The notes under the pieces are model-generated. The model saw nothing but the letters and a program-made list of their open reading frames with translations, did not search any database and was not told where the DNA came from. A DNA stretch of 64,000 bases from Gp6-AA40 sp963741135 (lineage in GTDB: Bacteria > Acidobacteriota > Vicinamibacteria > Vicinamibacterales > UBA2999), in NCBI GenBank assembly GCA_963741135.1, contig CAVUHC010000002.1, positions 496,001 to 560,000 of the forward strand. The letters are read 5' to 3'. This document shows positions 43,195-51,869 of the stretch, one piece after another. A program made the position numbers and the translations under genes. Within the stretch, counting starts at the first letter, position 1. Every line of letters starts with the position of its first letter.

Positions 43195-43616
43195 TGAACA
43201 TAGATAGCTGCGACTCTGACCTGCGCGTCGTCTGCAAACGGCTCGAGAACCAGGATGAACCGCGTTCCCCCCTGTTCATAAAAGCGAGTCACACGCTCGC
43301 CGGCCGGAGAGCGATCGATGCTTGGTGCCGCGACCTCGGCCTGCCGGCCCAGGCGCGAGACAACCTCCGCCGCCGGGTCGCCCACGCGCAGTTCCACGCC
43401 ATTGGGAAGCAGGAGGACGGGAACAGAAATGGCGCGAGAGGGAACCGCAGCGGGAGGATCGGGAAGCGCCGCTTCATGCGCGATGACGGGCGTCACGGCC
43501 GCGACGGTGCGGAACTCGCGGACCGCAATCGATCCAAGCGCCAGTATGGCGACGATGCACGCGGCGGCGAGGATCCACTCGAGGAGCGAACCGAAGCGCG
43601 CACGCGTGGCGTTCAT
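43191..43616 (-). CDS. Membrane-anchored periplasmic protein of unknown function
   Basis: A 141-aa protein with one N-terminal helix (LEWILAAACIVAILALGSIAV) and a periplasmic domain containing LLPNGVELRVGDPAAEVVSRLG and TRFYEQGGTRFILVLEPF, predicted alpha/beta. The ELRVGDPxxEVxxRLG pattern is like short SmpA/BamE-type or PASTA-like modules, but no family can be assigned. ATG 43616 follows GGAGGTCGAGG and is preferred to one 15 bp upstream. Its stop lies inside the TGCAAAA repeat. Confidence 0.55.
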   Translation of the reverse strand: MNATRARFGSLLEWILAAACIVAILALGSIAVREFRTVAAVTPVIAHEAALPDPPAAVPSRAISVPVLLLPNGVELRVGDPAAEVVSRLGRQAEVAAPSIDRSPAGERVTRFYEQGGTRFILVLEPFADDAQVRVAAIYVQ

Positions 43617-43699
43617 CCTCGACCTCCGCAAAACGCGACTGTAGGACCTCGGTCGCGCTCAGTCAAGCTGAACATTCTTTGGGATATGATCGACCGGCC

Positions 43700-45502
43700 A
43701 TGGAAACGGTCACGCTGACGATTGACGGCCGGCAAGTCACGGTCGAGAAAGGACAAACGGTTCTGCAAGCGGCCATCGAGGCCGGCATCTCAGTCCCCTA
43801 CTACTGCTACCATCCCGGTATCGGCGTGGATGGCTCGTGCCGCGTCTGCGTGGTCAAGATCGAGAAGATGCCGAAACTGCAGACCTCGTGCTCGATGGTC
43901 TGCACCGAGGGTATGGTCGTCAGTACCCGCGACCCGGAAGTCGTTGAAGCGCGGGCCGGTGTCTTCGAGTTCCTCCTCGTCAACCATCCCCTCGACTGTC
44001 CTGTCTGCGACAAGGGCGGTGAATGTCCGCTCCAGGATTTCTCGTACACGTTCGGGCCGGCCGAGAGTCGGATGGACTTCCCGCGCCGCGTGTTCGACGG
44101 CGAAGGCGTCAGGGCCGATGTCGATTTCGGACCCACGCTGATGCTGAACCGGAACCGCTGCATCCTGTGCACGCGCTGCGTCCGCTTCATGAGCGTGGTC
44201 GACGGCGACGCGCAGATCGGCATCGTCGATCGCGGCTATGGCAGCGAGATTTCCACATTCAATGAAGAGGGCGTCCATTCGCTGCTCTCTGGAAACCTGA
44301 TGGACGTCTGCCCGGTCGGCGCAATCACGACGCGTGACTATCGCTTCAAGAGCCGTCCGTGGGACAACCCGAACGTCGTCGACACAATGTGCACGCTGTG
44401 CTCGAAGGGCTGTAACACGAGCGCATGGCTGAAGGCCAAGCCGGAGTGGGCAAGAGGATCACGCCTCGTCCGGTTGACCCCGCGCTTCAATCCCGACGTC
44501 AACGGCTACTGGATGTGCGACATCGGGCGATTCAATTACCACTGGATTGAAGGCGAGACACGCCTTCGCCGGCCAATGCAGCGCCGGGGCGCCACCCTCG
44601 AGGCGTGCGGCTGGCACGACGTCGAGCCGCGCCTTCGCGACGGGATCCACGCCGCCGGGTCGTCGGCACCCGAAGCCGTTCGGTTCCTGGTGTCGGCGCA
44701 CGCGGCCACCGAGGAACTGTTCGTCCTGAAGCAGCTGATCGAGGGCCTTGTCGGCAGCGATGGGTTGAAGTCCATCTCGGTCAGCTGGACGCGGACGGAG
44801 AAGAATCAACCTGCGGCATCGAAGTTCACAGTCCCGTCGACCGACGCGCCCAACGTCAACGGCGCGCGCGATCTTGGATACCGGGTCGGGCCGGGCAACG
44901 AGGGGCTGCCTGAGCTCGACGATCTTCGAGCCGCCGTCGAAGGTGGCCGCGTCAATGCCCTGTACGTGCTCGATCCAGGGCCGGAAGGCTCGATCGGCGA
45001 CGTCTCCTGGATCGTGGCGGCGCGGCAGAGCGGCAAGCTTCCGCTGCTCGTCGTGCAGGGCGTGTTGATGACCACACTGGCCGCCGCGGCCGACTTCGTA
45101 CTGCCGGGGGCCGCGTACGTCGAAAAGGATGCGATCTATACGAACGACCAGGGTCGCGTGCAGGCGGGGTCGCGCGCGATCGCGCCGCCTGGAGAAGCGC
45201 GCGAAGACTGGTTCATTCTCGTGAACCTGGCGGGCGCGCTCGGTTTGACACTCCCATACAGCAGTTCGGATGACGTGCGTCGCGGGCTGGCGGCGGCGAT
45301 GCCCGGGACCGCGTACGCGAACGCCGACCAGATCGTGTTTGCACGGCCGGTTTCGGCGCGCAACTGGCTCCAGGCCTCGAATCCCTCCGAGCGGTGGAAG
45401 TGGGATTTCATGTTCCAGGATCTGCCACCGGTGAAGGGGCACAACGTGCAGCTCGAAGGGCTGGACCGCGCGACGCATATTCCGCTCAGACCAGTGGAAT
45501 GA
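43700..45502 (+). CDS. nuoG: NADH-quinone oxidoreductase subunit G-like iron-sulfur protein (solitary)
   Basis: A 600-aa protein. Its N-terminal 2Fe-2S ligands are Cys36/47/50/64. The His-Cys cluster is His96/Cys100/103/109, and a 4Fe-4S site is Cys154/157/160/204. A further set CxxCxxxC at 231/234/238 with Cys273 matches the extra N7-like cluster. The C-terminal molybdopterin-like domain is short (about 330 residues), so the protein is smaller than most NuoG (700-900). In complex I, NuoG passes electrons from NuoF to NuoI at the membrane. No other nuo gene is in the window. It overlaps ccdA as ATGA. It could serve another NAD-linked oxidoreductase. Confidence 0.85.
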   Translation: METVTLTIDGRQVTVEKGQTVLQAAIEAGISVPYYCYHPGIGVDGSCRVCVVKIEKMPKLQTSCSMVCTEGMVVSTRDPEVVEARAGVFEFLLVNHPLDCPVCDKGGECPLQDFSYTFGPAESRMDFPRRVFDGEGVRADVDFGPTLMLNRNRCILCTRCVRFMSVVDGDAQIGIVDRGYGSEISTFNEEGVHSLLSGNLMDVCPVGAITTRDYRFKSRPWDNPNVVDTMCTLCSKGCNTSAWLKAKPEWARGSRLVRLTPRFNPDVNGYWMCDIGRFNYHWIEGETRLRRPMQRRGATLEACGWHDVEPRLRDGIHAAGSSAPEAVRFLVSAHAATEELFVLKQLIEGLVGSDGLKSISVSWTRTEKNQPAASKFTVPSTDAPNVNGARDLGYRVGPGNEGLPELDDLRAAVEGGRVNALYVLDPGPEGSIGDVSWIVAARQSGKLPLLVVQGVLMTTLAAAADFVLPGAAYVEKDAIYTNDQGRVQAGSRAIAPPGEAREDWFILVNLAGALGLTLPYSSSDDVRRGLAAAMPGTAYANADQIVFARPVSARNWLQASNPSERWKWDFMFQDLPPVKGHNVQLEGLDRATHIPLRPVE

Positions 45503-46236
45503 TCGAGAACGTCACGCTCCTCGCGGCATTCGGTGCAGGGCTGCTCTCGTTCATCTCACCCTGCGTGCTCCCGCTCATTCCGGGCTACCTCTCGTACATT
45601 TCAGGACTCTCGCTCGACGAGATGCGCGGCACCGGCGCCGTGGCGGTAGCCTCTCCCGCGGTCCGCAACCGGGTACTGCTGTCGTCGCTGGCGTTCATCA
45701 TCGGTTTTTCAATCGTCTTCGTGGCGCTAGGGGCATCGGCGAGCGCGATTGGCCAGTTCCTTATGACGCGCCTGACGATACTCGGGCGGATCGCGGGGGC
45801 GATCATCATCCTGTTCGGCCTGCACACGATGGGCCTGCTGCGCATCGACTGGCTCTACCAGGAAAAGCGGGTGCAGACGAATCGCCGCCCGGCCGGCTTC
45901 TTTGGCGCGATGGTCGTCGGCGTCGCATTCGCGTTTGGATGGACACCCTGCATCGGACCGATCCTCGCCGGCATTCTCGCCGTTGCCGCGGCACAGAACA
46001 CCATCGGCGAAGGCGTCAAGCTCCTGTTGGCCTATTCACTCGGCCTGGCGATTCCTTTCTTCGCCGCGGCGCTCGCGATCAACCGGTTCTTTGCCGCGTT
46101 CGCGCGCATCAGAAAGCATTACCACTTCATCGAGCTCACCTCCGGAGCGCTGCTCGTGATCATCGGTATTCTGATTTTCACAAACCGGTTCACGATCATC
46201 GCGCGCTCGCTTCAGCCGTATCTGCCGGTCTATTAA
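45499..46236 (+). CDS. ccdA: Cytochrome c biogenesis / thiol-disulfide transporter CcdA
   Basis: A 245-aa inner-membrane protein with six hydrophobic helices. It has the conserved redox cysteines in SFISPCVLPLIPGYLSYISG (Cys22) and GWTPCIGPIL (Cys151), exactly the CcdA/DsbD core pattern. It carries reducing equivalents from cytoplasmic thioredoxin to periplasmic partners such as CcmG/ResA for heme attachment. The ATG overlaps the nuoG-like stop (ATGA), so the two genes are coupled. No thioredoxin-fold partner gene is adjacent. Its TAA stop is part of a TTAACA direct repeat. Confidence 0.92.
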   Translation: MIENVTLLAAFGAGLLSFISPCVLPLIPGYLSYISGLSLDEMRGTGAVAVASPAVRNRVLLSSLAFIIGFSIVFVALGASASAIGQFLMTRLTILGRIAGAIIILFGLHTMGLLRIDWLYQEKRVQTNRRPAGFFGAMVVGVAFAFGWTPCIGPILAGILAVAAAQNTIGEGVKLLLAYSLGLAIPFFAAALAINRFFAAFARIRKHYHFIELTSGALLVIIGILIFTNRFTIIARSLQPYLPVY

Positions 46237-46249
46237 CACACCGTTAACA
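46233..46249 (+). promoter_or_regulatory. TTAACA-N5-TTAACA direct repeat upstream of the porin gene
   Basis: Two TTAACA hexamers (46233-46238 and 46244-46249) are spaced 11 bp start to start, one helical turn. This is the geometry bound by OmpR/PhoB-class response regulators, and TTAACA pairs are known from Gram-positive PhoP boxes. It lies 48 bp before the porin ATG and overlaps the ccdA stop codon. Confidence 0.4.
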
Positions 46250-46296
46250 TCCGGGACACCCGGCTGAAACGTTGTCGTCGTACTAATGACACTCGC

Positions 46297-47343
46297 ATGA
46301 CGCGAATCGTTCTCTCGATCATTGTCTTCCTCATCTCGGTGTGTCCTTCCTTCGCACAGTCGGCGCAGACGCCGCCGGTGCCGGCGCCCGCCGAGCCTGA
46401 CTACCCGATCGTGAGGTTTGGGGTCTTGTCGTACCTGCAGTACGACGAGGAACTGAAGAACCGCGACAATTTTAATGTTTTCGATGTCACACGGGCATAC
46501 TTGAACGTCAACGGCCAGCTCTCGAAGAACGTCCGCTTCCGGTTCACTCCTGACGTGAGACGCACGACCGACAGCAGCCTGGCTGGAACGCTCGTGCTGC
46601 GGGTGAAATACGCGTTCGTCGAGTTCGACAACGTCAAGGCGGCACGATCGTGGGTGCGGTTCGGGGCGCACCAGACACCGTGGCTGGATTTCGAGGAAAG
46701 CATCGACCGATATCGCGTGCAGGGAACCATGTTTGCCGAACGCGAGGGGCTGATTCCGGGCTCGTCGGATTTCGGAGTCGGATACTTCACACCCTTAGGG
46801 AAGTACATCGACATTCAGACCGGCGTCTACAACGGCGAAGGCTACGCCCAGACAGACGTGAACAAGTACAAGAGTGTCCAGGGCCGGGCGACCATACGAC
46901 CGTTCGCGGGGGCGGGAATCGCGAACGGTTTCCGGCTATCTGGGTTCTATAACGCCGGCTGGTATGCGGCCGATCGCCCGCGACGACTCGGGATCGTCAT
47001 GGGCAGCTTCGAGCACCAGCACCTCGTAGCAACGCTCCAGTACCTTGCGGCGACAGAGAATCCGGCCGCCGTGCGGGATATCGATCGCCGGGGAGCGTCG
47101 GGGTTTGTCGAGCTTCGTCAAGGGCCGGCCGGGTGGGCGGCGCTTGCGCGTGTCGATCAGTTCGACCCCGATCGGGTCATAGCAGGCAATTCCCAGCGCC
47201 GCGTGATCGCGGGTGGCGCCTATTGGGTCGTCTGGCCGCGCAGCCGCGTGGGCCTCGTCGTCACCAACGAGCAGGTGCACTACGACGCAGCCGGGCGACT
47301 CGCGGAAAACCGGATTTTGGTGCAGACCCACATCGAGTTCTGA
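46297..47343 (+). CDS. Outer-membrane porin, phosphate-selective OprO/OprP-like
   Basis: A 348-aa beta-barrel protein. The signal peptide (1-21) ends SFAQS. The first strand carries RFGVLSYLQYDEELKN, and later FDVTRAYLNVNGQLSKNVRFRFTPD, RVKYAFVEFDN, RFGAHQTPWLDFEESIDRYR and a C-terminal Phe (VQTHIEF), as in the phosphate-selective porin O and P family. It forms a diffusion channel; the true solute is uncertain because many family members are not phosphate-specific. A PhoB/OmpR-like direct repeat lies upstream. 37 bp separate it from the GAF gene downstream. Confidence 0.8.
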   Translation: MTRIVLSIIVFLISVCPSFAQSAQTPPVPAPAEPDYPIVRFGVLSYLQYDEELKNRDNFNVFDVTRAYLNVNGQLSKNVRFRFTPDVRRTTDSSLAGTLVLRVKYAFVEFDNVKAARSWVRFGAHQTPWLDFEESIDRYRVQGTMFAEREGLIPGSSDFGVGYFTPLGKYIDIQTGVYNGEGYAQTDVNKYKSVQGRATIRPFAGAGIANGFRLSGFYNAGWYAADRPRRLGIVMGSFEHQHLVATLQYLAATENPAAVRDIDRRGASGFVELRQGPAGWAALARVDQFDPDRVIAGNSQRRVIAGGAYWVVWPRSRVGLVVTNEQVHYDAAGRLAENRILVQTHIEF

Positions 47344-47379
47344 TCGTCACCGCTGGACGCGGGTGCTATTCTGTGGTCG

Positions 47380-48558
47380 ATGCGCAAGCGTACGACTCGT
47401 CTCGTCGTTGCCGCTTTCCTCGTGGCCGCCGGAATCGCCGGCGGCTTTTTTGTGTTCGCCGCCGAGGTGAAATCGGCGGCTGTGCTTGCCTCGGGCGCCG
47501 ATGTGTCCGCCCGGCTCGATCGGATGATCGCAACAGCCGGGGATATCTCTTCGGCGCAGCAGGCGTACGTCGCGCCGGGGCAGCCCGATCAACCGTGGCG
47601 CGAGCGAAGCGCCACCCTTCTACAGCAGTTCGCCGACGATGCGGCGGCGCTTCGCCTGCGTCTGCGGTCCGCTGAGTCGGCGCGGGTGATTGACGACCTC
47701 GGGCGCGGACTCCAGGCGCTCATCACCATCGACGGTGCCGCCCGTCAGGATCTTCAGGATGCGCAGAATCTGCTCGCTGCGGATCTGATCTTCAGCCAGG
47801 GACGCGACACGGTTTCGTCGCTCATCGCGACAATCCGTGGACTCAAGGCCGCAGAACAGCAAACATCCACTTTGCAGTACGCCAGCCTCGAGCGGCAGCA
47901 GTGGATCATTCTCGGGTCGGTCGCCACGATCTGGATCGTGGGACTGATGCTCCTGACACCACTTGGACCGGGGAGCGCGGCCGCGGTCGCCGCGCCGACG
48001 CAGCCAGCGTTCTTGACCATCCAAACCGAACATGCCGGCGAGCCGGCGACAGCGGCGATCAACCTCACAGCCGCCGCGGATGTGTGCGCCTCGCTGGCGC
48101 GAATCTCCGACACAGCGGCGCTCCCGGAAGTCCTCGAACGCGCCGCCGCAGTGCTCGATGCTCGCGGCATCATCGTGTGGATGGGCGCCGGGGAAGAGCT
48201 GTTCCCGACGCTTGCATATGGCTATGACGACCACTTCATAGGCCGGCTGGGACCGATTCCGCTCAACGCGGAGAATGCGACCGCCGACGCCTGGCGCTCG
48301 GGCAAAATGCGCACGGTTGCCGGCGACGGGCTCTCGCACGGAGCGGTTGCAACGCCTCTTGCGGGCATGTCCGGCTGCGTGGGGGTGTTTGCCGCGGAAG
48401 TACGGCATGGCCGTGAGAGCGACCTGGCGACACAGGCCGTGGCTGTCATGATTGCGGCACAGCTGGCAAGTATCGTCTCCGCCTGGCCCGCAGGGAGCTC
48501 CGTGGCGCCCGCTGAAATCACCAATTCAGGCCTGATCGCGGCGTCCGGCGGCGCCTGA
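47380..48558 (+). CDS. Membrane sensor with periplasmic helical domain and cytoplasmic GAF domain
   Basis: A 392-aa protein with two membrane helices (about 8-28 and 172-194). They enclose a helical periplasmic region of about 145 residues, in the manner of a four-helix-bundle sensor. A cytoplasmic GAF-like domain follows (about 235-375: LPEVLERAAAVLDARGIIVWM, GAVATPLAGMSGCVGVFAAEV). No kinase, cyclase or EAL output is attached, so it must signal through a partner or serve as a decoy sensor. Ala-rich, with codon use like the neighbours. Same strand as the porin and TPR-barrel genes. Confidence 0.65.
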   Translation: MRKRTTRLVVAAFLVAAGIAGGFFVFAAEVKSAAVLASGADVSARLDRMIATAGDISSAQQAYVAPGQPDQPWRERSATLLQQFADDAAALRLRLRSAESARVIDDLGRGLQALITIDGAARQDLQDAQNLLAADLIFSQGRDTVSSLIATIRGLKAAEQQTSTLQYASLERQQWIILGSVATIWIVGLMLLTPLGPGSAAAVAAPTQPAFLTIQTEHAGEPATAAINLTAAADVCASLARISDTAALPEVLERAAAVLDARGIIVWMGAGEELFPTLAYGYDDHFIGRLGPIPLNAENATADAWRSGKMRTVAGDGLSHGAVATPLAGMSGCVGVFAAEVRHGRESDLATQAVAVMIAAQLASIVSAWPAGSSVAPAEITNSGLIAASGGA

Positions 48559-48615
48559 CACCATTTCAGCGGCCGTCTCTGTTGGTCTCTGCCGCAGCAA
48601 CCGACAACCAGACGT

Positions 48616-49833
48616 ATGCTGCTTTCCCTCTTTCTCCTGACGCTTGCTCTGGATGCGACGCCGCAAGGGACACCAAATAACACCACTGTCGCCGACCTCC
48701 CTGCCGCCATTCAACTGACGCAACAGGGGCAGGACGCCGAGGCGTTGGCGGCCCTTCAGAAGATTGCGGCCGCAAATCCCAGGGATCATCAGGCACGCCT
48801 CTGGATTGCCCGCGTGCACGAGCGGATGGGCCATCCCGATCTCGCGGAAGCGGTTTACCGGAGCGTCCTGCTCGAAGATACACAAGACGTTGAAGCGCTC
48901 GTCGGGGTTGGCGTAACGCTCCTAGCGCAGGACCAGGTCAGTGCCTCGATTGACATGCTCGAGCGCGCAGAGCAGCTCGCCCCGGAGGACACCGCGGTTC
49001 TGACCGCGCTTGGCGACGCGTATCTACGCGCGGGACGCACCGAACGCTCGATTGGGTACTTTGAACGCGCGGCGGCGATTGCTCCTACCCCGGCACATCG
49101 GTTCGCGCTCGAGCAGGCACACCGCCAGTATGACCACTGGCTCGAGAGCCGAACCTACGACGAGCAGTTCAATGGGAGCACGCCAGATACGCGTGGGTCT
49201 GACCTCATGGTGAACGTCCGCCTTTCGGAAACGCTGCGCGTCGCGGGTCGCGGACAGCTGCAGTCCACCTCCGGCGACCGGGACAAACGCGCGGGAGGTG
49301 GCGTGCAATGGCACTGGACCCCGGCGGCGACCTTCACGAGCCAGGCACTCGTTGGCAGGGGAAATCACGTGTTGCCGCAAGGTGACTACCTCGGAGAGAT
49401 CGCCTACGCGTATCACCGCGCCGTATGGACCGCTGGGGTCCGTTACTTCGATTTCTTCGGCGCCAACGTCACGATGGTGTCACCGGCGGTGACGCTGACG
49501 CCCTCGCCCTCATGGGTGCTTGGTCTGCGGTACGCACTGACCAACACGGACAGCGCAACTGTCAGCGGCGTTCGCGGCAACAGCCTTCAGGTCCGAGCGG
49601 CGCATGAGGTCAGGCGGCGAATCTGGGTCCATGGCAGGTACACCAGCGGTGTGGATAATTTCGACAATTTCTCGGTCGACGAAATCGGCGCGTTCCACGC
49701 CAACACCGCGACCGCAGCCGTCGAGTTTGTGCTGCCGACGCTCACGTCAATCGTGGGCGGCTACGACTATCAGCACCGCGATAACGGCGTGACCATGGGC
49801 CGCATCAACGTTTCGCTCGTCCAGAGTTTCTAG
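48616..49833 (+). CDS. TPR protein with C-terminal YaiO-type outer-membrane barrel
   Basis: A 405-aa protein: short signal sequence (LLSLFLLTLALDATPQ), three or four TPR repeats (about 30-170: AAIQLTQQGQDAEALAALQKI, ARLWIARVHERMGHPDLAEAV, ALGDAYLRAGRTERSIGYFE), then a YaiO-like beta-barrel (about 180-405). The C-terminal strand ends INVSLVQSF with the terminal Phe used for BAM recognition. Such TPR-barrels serve in polysaccharide export or as envelope receptors. It ends shortly before the C-rich heptamer repeats ahead of glnA. Confidence 0.75.
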   Translation: MLLSLFLLTLALDATPQGTPNNTTVADLPAAIQLTQQGQDAEALAALQKIAAANPRDHQARLWIARVHERMGHPDLAEAVYRSVLLEDTQDVEALVGVGVTLLAQDQVSASIDMLERAEQLAPEDTAVLTALGDAYLRAGRTERSIGYFERAAAIAPTPAHRFALEQAHRQYDHWLESRTYDEQFNGSTPDTRGSDLMVNVRLSETLRVAGRGQLQSTSGDRDKRAGGGVQWHWTPAATFTSQALVGRGNHVLPQGDYLGEIAYAYHRAVWTAGVRYFDFFGANVTMVSPAVTLTPSPSWVLGLRYALTNTDSATVSGVRGNSLQVRAAHEVRRRIWVHGRYTSGVDNFDNFSVDEIGAFHANTATAAVEFVLPTLTSIVGGYDYQHRDNGVTMGRINVSLVQSF

Positions 49834-49870
49834 ATCGACCGGCGGGTCCCGAGGGGACTCGCCTCCTGGT

Positions 49871-49942
49871 CCCTAACCCCTAGCCCCTAGCCCCTAGCCC
49901 CTGATCCCGATCCCTGATCCCTGATCCCTGATCCCGATCCCC
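49871..49942 (+). repeat. CCCCTAG / CCCTGAT heptamer tandem repeats in the glnA leader
   Basis: CCCTAAC is followed by three CCCCTAG units and then alternating CCCTGAT and CCCGAT units, about ten C-rich 6-7-bp repeats in 72 bp, ending 16 bp before the glnA ATG. They resemble the heptameric STRR repeats known from filamentous cyanobacteria. All C runs are on the coding strand. Confidence 0.75.
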
Positions 49943-49957
49943 GTGGATAATCACGCC

Positions 49958-51295
49958 ATGGCGAAAGACGACCGGAAGGCCCGCATCCTGGAGCGGGCCG
50001 AGCGTGAAAAAGTGAAGTTCATGCGCCTGCAGTTCACCGATATCCTGGGCGCAACGAAGAACGTCGAGGTGCCGGACCGGCAGTTCGACGAGGCGCTCGA
50101 CGGCCGGATCATGTTCGACGGATCCTCCATCGAAGGTTTCGTGCGAATCGAGGAATCCGACATGTACCTCAAGCCGGACCTGAACACCTTCCAGGTTTTC
50201 CCCTGGAGCTACGCCGGATCGGAGCGCGTCGGCCGCATCATCTGCGATATCGCGAACCCGGACGGTACTGCCTTCGCGGGATGCCCGCGCTCGACGCTCA
50301 AGCGCGCCATCGCGCTCGCCGCCCAGAAGGGGTTCCTCATGCAGGCGGGCCCGGAGGCGGAATTCTTTCTCTTTCAGCGCCGCGCAAACGGAGAGCCGAC
50401 GACCGAGACGCACGATTCCGGCGGGTACTTCGACCTGACGCCCGTCGATCTAGGAGAGGACGTTCGGCGCGAGATCATCCTCGCGCTCGAACAGATGGGA
50501 TTTCACGTAGAAGCGGCACATCACGAGGTGGCGCCCGGCCAGCACGAGATAGATTTTCGTCATGATGATGCGTTGACCACAGCCGACAACGTCGGCACCT
50601 TCCGCTTCATCGTCAAGAACGTCGCGAACCGGCACGGCCTTCACGCGACCTTCATGCCGAAGCCGATCTTCGGCATCAATGGCAGCGGCATGCACACGCA
50701 CCAGGCCCTGTATGCGGGAAACAAGAATCTGTTCTTCGACGCGTCCGGCGAATGGCAGCTCAGTCGGACGTGCCTGCACTACATCGGGGGGCTGCTGCGC
50801 CACGCAAAGAACTTCTGCGCGATTACGAATCCGCTGGTGAACTCGTACAAGCGGCTCGTGCCTGGGTACGAGGCGCCGACGGCAATCGCGTGGTCCGAGA
50901 GAAACCGCAGCCCGCTCATCCGCGTCCCTGTCGCGCGGGGCTCGAACACGCGGGTCGAGCTGCGAATGCCCGATCCGTCCTGTAACCCGTACCTCGCGTT
51001 CGCGGTCATCCTTCGCTCCGGCCTGGACGGTATCGAGAAGCAGACCGACCCCGGACCGCCGGTCAACAAGAACATCTACAAGATGAGCCACCGCGAGCGC
51101 CGCCATCTGCGTATCGACGAGCTTCCGGGGAATCTGAACGAGGCATTGGACGAGCTCGAAAAGAGCGCGCTCATACGTGACGCCCTCGGCGAGCACATCT
51201 TTGACCACTTCGTGGCCGCCAAACGGGCGGAATGGGACAGTTACATCCGTCATGTGTCGCCGTGGGAGATCGACCGTTACCTGAATACCTACTGA
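49958..51295 (+). CDS. glnA: Glutamine synthetase, type I (alpha-like)
   Basis: A 445-aa GSI enzyme making glutamine from glutamate, ammonia and ATP in a dodecamer. Landmarks: VKFMRLQFTDILGATKNVEV, FDGSSIEGFVRIEESDMYLKPD, AGPEAEFFLF, HHEVAPGQHEIDFR, KPIFGINGSGMHTHQALY and RNRSPLIRVP. The length and the C-terminal KMSHRERRHLRIDELPGNL lack the adenylylation tyrosine region of GSI-beta, so activity is probably set by feedback or transcription rather than by GlnE. ATG 49958 fits the family N-terminus; a GTG 15 bp upstream is possible. The C-rich repeats sit directly in front of the start. Confidence 0.95.
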   Translation: MAKDDRKARILERAEREKVKFMRLQFTDILGATKNVEVPDRQFDEALDGRIMFDGSSIEGFVRIEESDMYLKPDLNTFQVFPWSYAGSERVGRIICDIANPDGTAFAGCPRSTLKRAIALAAQKGFLMQAGPEAEFFLFQRRANGEPTTETHDSGGYFDLTPVDLGEDVRREIILALEQMGFHVEAAHHEVAPGQHEIDFRHDDALTTADNVGTFRFIVKNVANRHGLHATFMPKPIFGINGSGMHTHQALYAGNKNLFFDASGEWQLSRTCLHYIGGLLRHAKNFCAITNPLVNSYKRLVPGYEAPTAIAWSERNRSPLIRVPVARGSNTRVELRMPDPSCNPYLAFAVILRSGLDGIEKQTDPGPPVNKNIYKMSHRERRHLRIDELPGNLNEALDELEKSALIRDALGEHIFDHFVAAKRAEWDSYIRHVSPWEIDRYLNTY

Positions 51296-51311
51296 TGACA
51301 CCTGCCCCCTG

Positions 51312-51329
51312 CGGGTGACGCTTCACCCG
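51312..51329 (+). terminator. Stem-loop after glnA
   Basis: CGGGTGA-CGCT-TCACCCG is a perfect 7-bp stem with a 4-nt loop beginning 16 bp after the glnA stop. There is no T-tract, so it may be factor-dependent. The remaining gap of about 190 bp to the next gene shows no convincing gene. Confidence 0.5.
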
Positions 51330-51518
51330 TCGAGGCGGCCATTTTCAGGCCGAAGGTCTTGATCAGGTCGGGCATACCTTTTGAAGCAGAACGCTGCGGT
51401 CGCGCCGGGTCACCGGGGTGCGTTACTTCAGGCAGGCGCTGGCATCGCCGCACCCCGGCAGATCGCTCACGATCCGGTCGCGACCGATTTCTGACGTTCG
51501 AAGGGCGGAATTTCAACT

Positions 51519-51869
51519 ATGACGAAAGCACCGCGCATCGCCATCGCGCTTTTGAGCGCGATTCTCATCACGGGCTGCGCCGCACGCGGCGTGCACGTCG
51601 CGCAGCTCAAAGATCAGCCGGGCAAGTACTACAACAAGACCGTCAGCCTCAACGGCGTCGTGACCAACAGTTGGGGTATACCGCTGGTCCCGTACCGGCT
51701 CTATAGCGTCGACGACGGCACTGGACAGATTACTGTCGTCTCGCACTCGGGCGGATCGTTGTCGAAGGGGACGCGCGTGCAAGTCAAGGGTCGGGTGAGC
51801 GAGCTTGCGACATTTGGTGGGCAGTCAGTAGGGCTGCACATCGAGGAGACGAATCACAAGATCCGCTAA
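51519..51869 (+). CDS. OB-fold lipoprotein of unknown function
   Basis: A 116-aa lipoprotein (lipobox ILITGC, Cys about residue 20). The mature part has an OB-fold-like beta pattern: VSLNGVVTNSWGIPLVPYRLYSVDDGTGQITVVS and GTRVQVKGRVSELATFGGQSVGLHIEE, similar to bacterial OB-fold lipoproteins of the BOF/YgiW type and of cytochrome c biogenesis CcmE-like proteins. No clear function. It overlaps the convergent phosphatase gene by 4 bp at the stop codons. Confidence 0.7.
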   Translation: MTKAPRIAIALLSAILITGCAARGVHVAQLKDQPGKYYNKTVSLNGVVTNSWGIPLVPYRLYSVDDGTGQITVVSHSGGSLSKGTRVQVKGRVSELATFGGQSVGLHIEETNHKIR

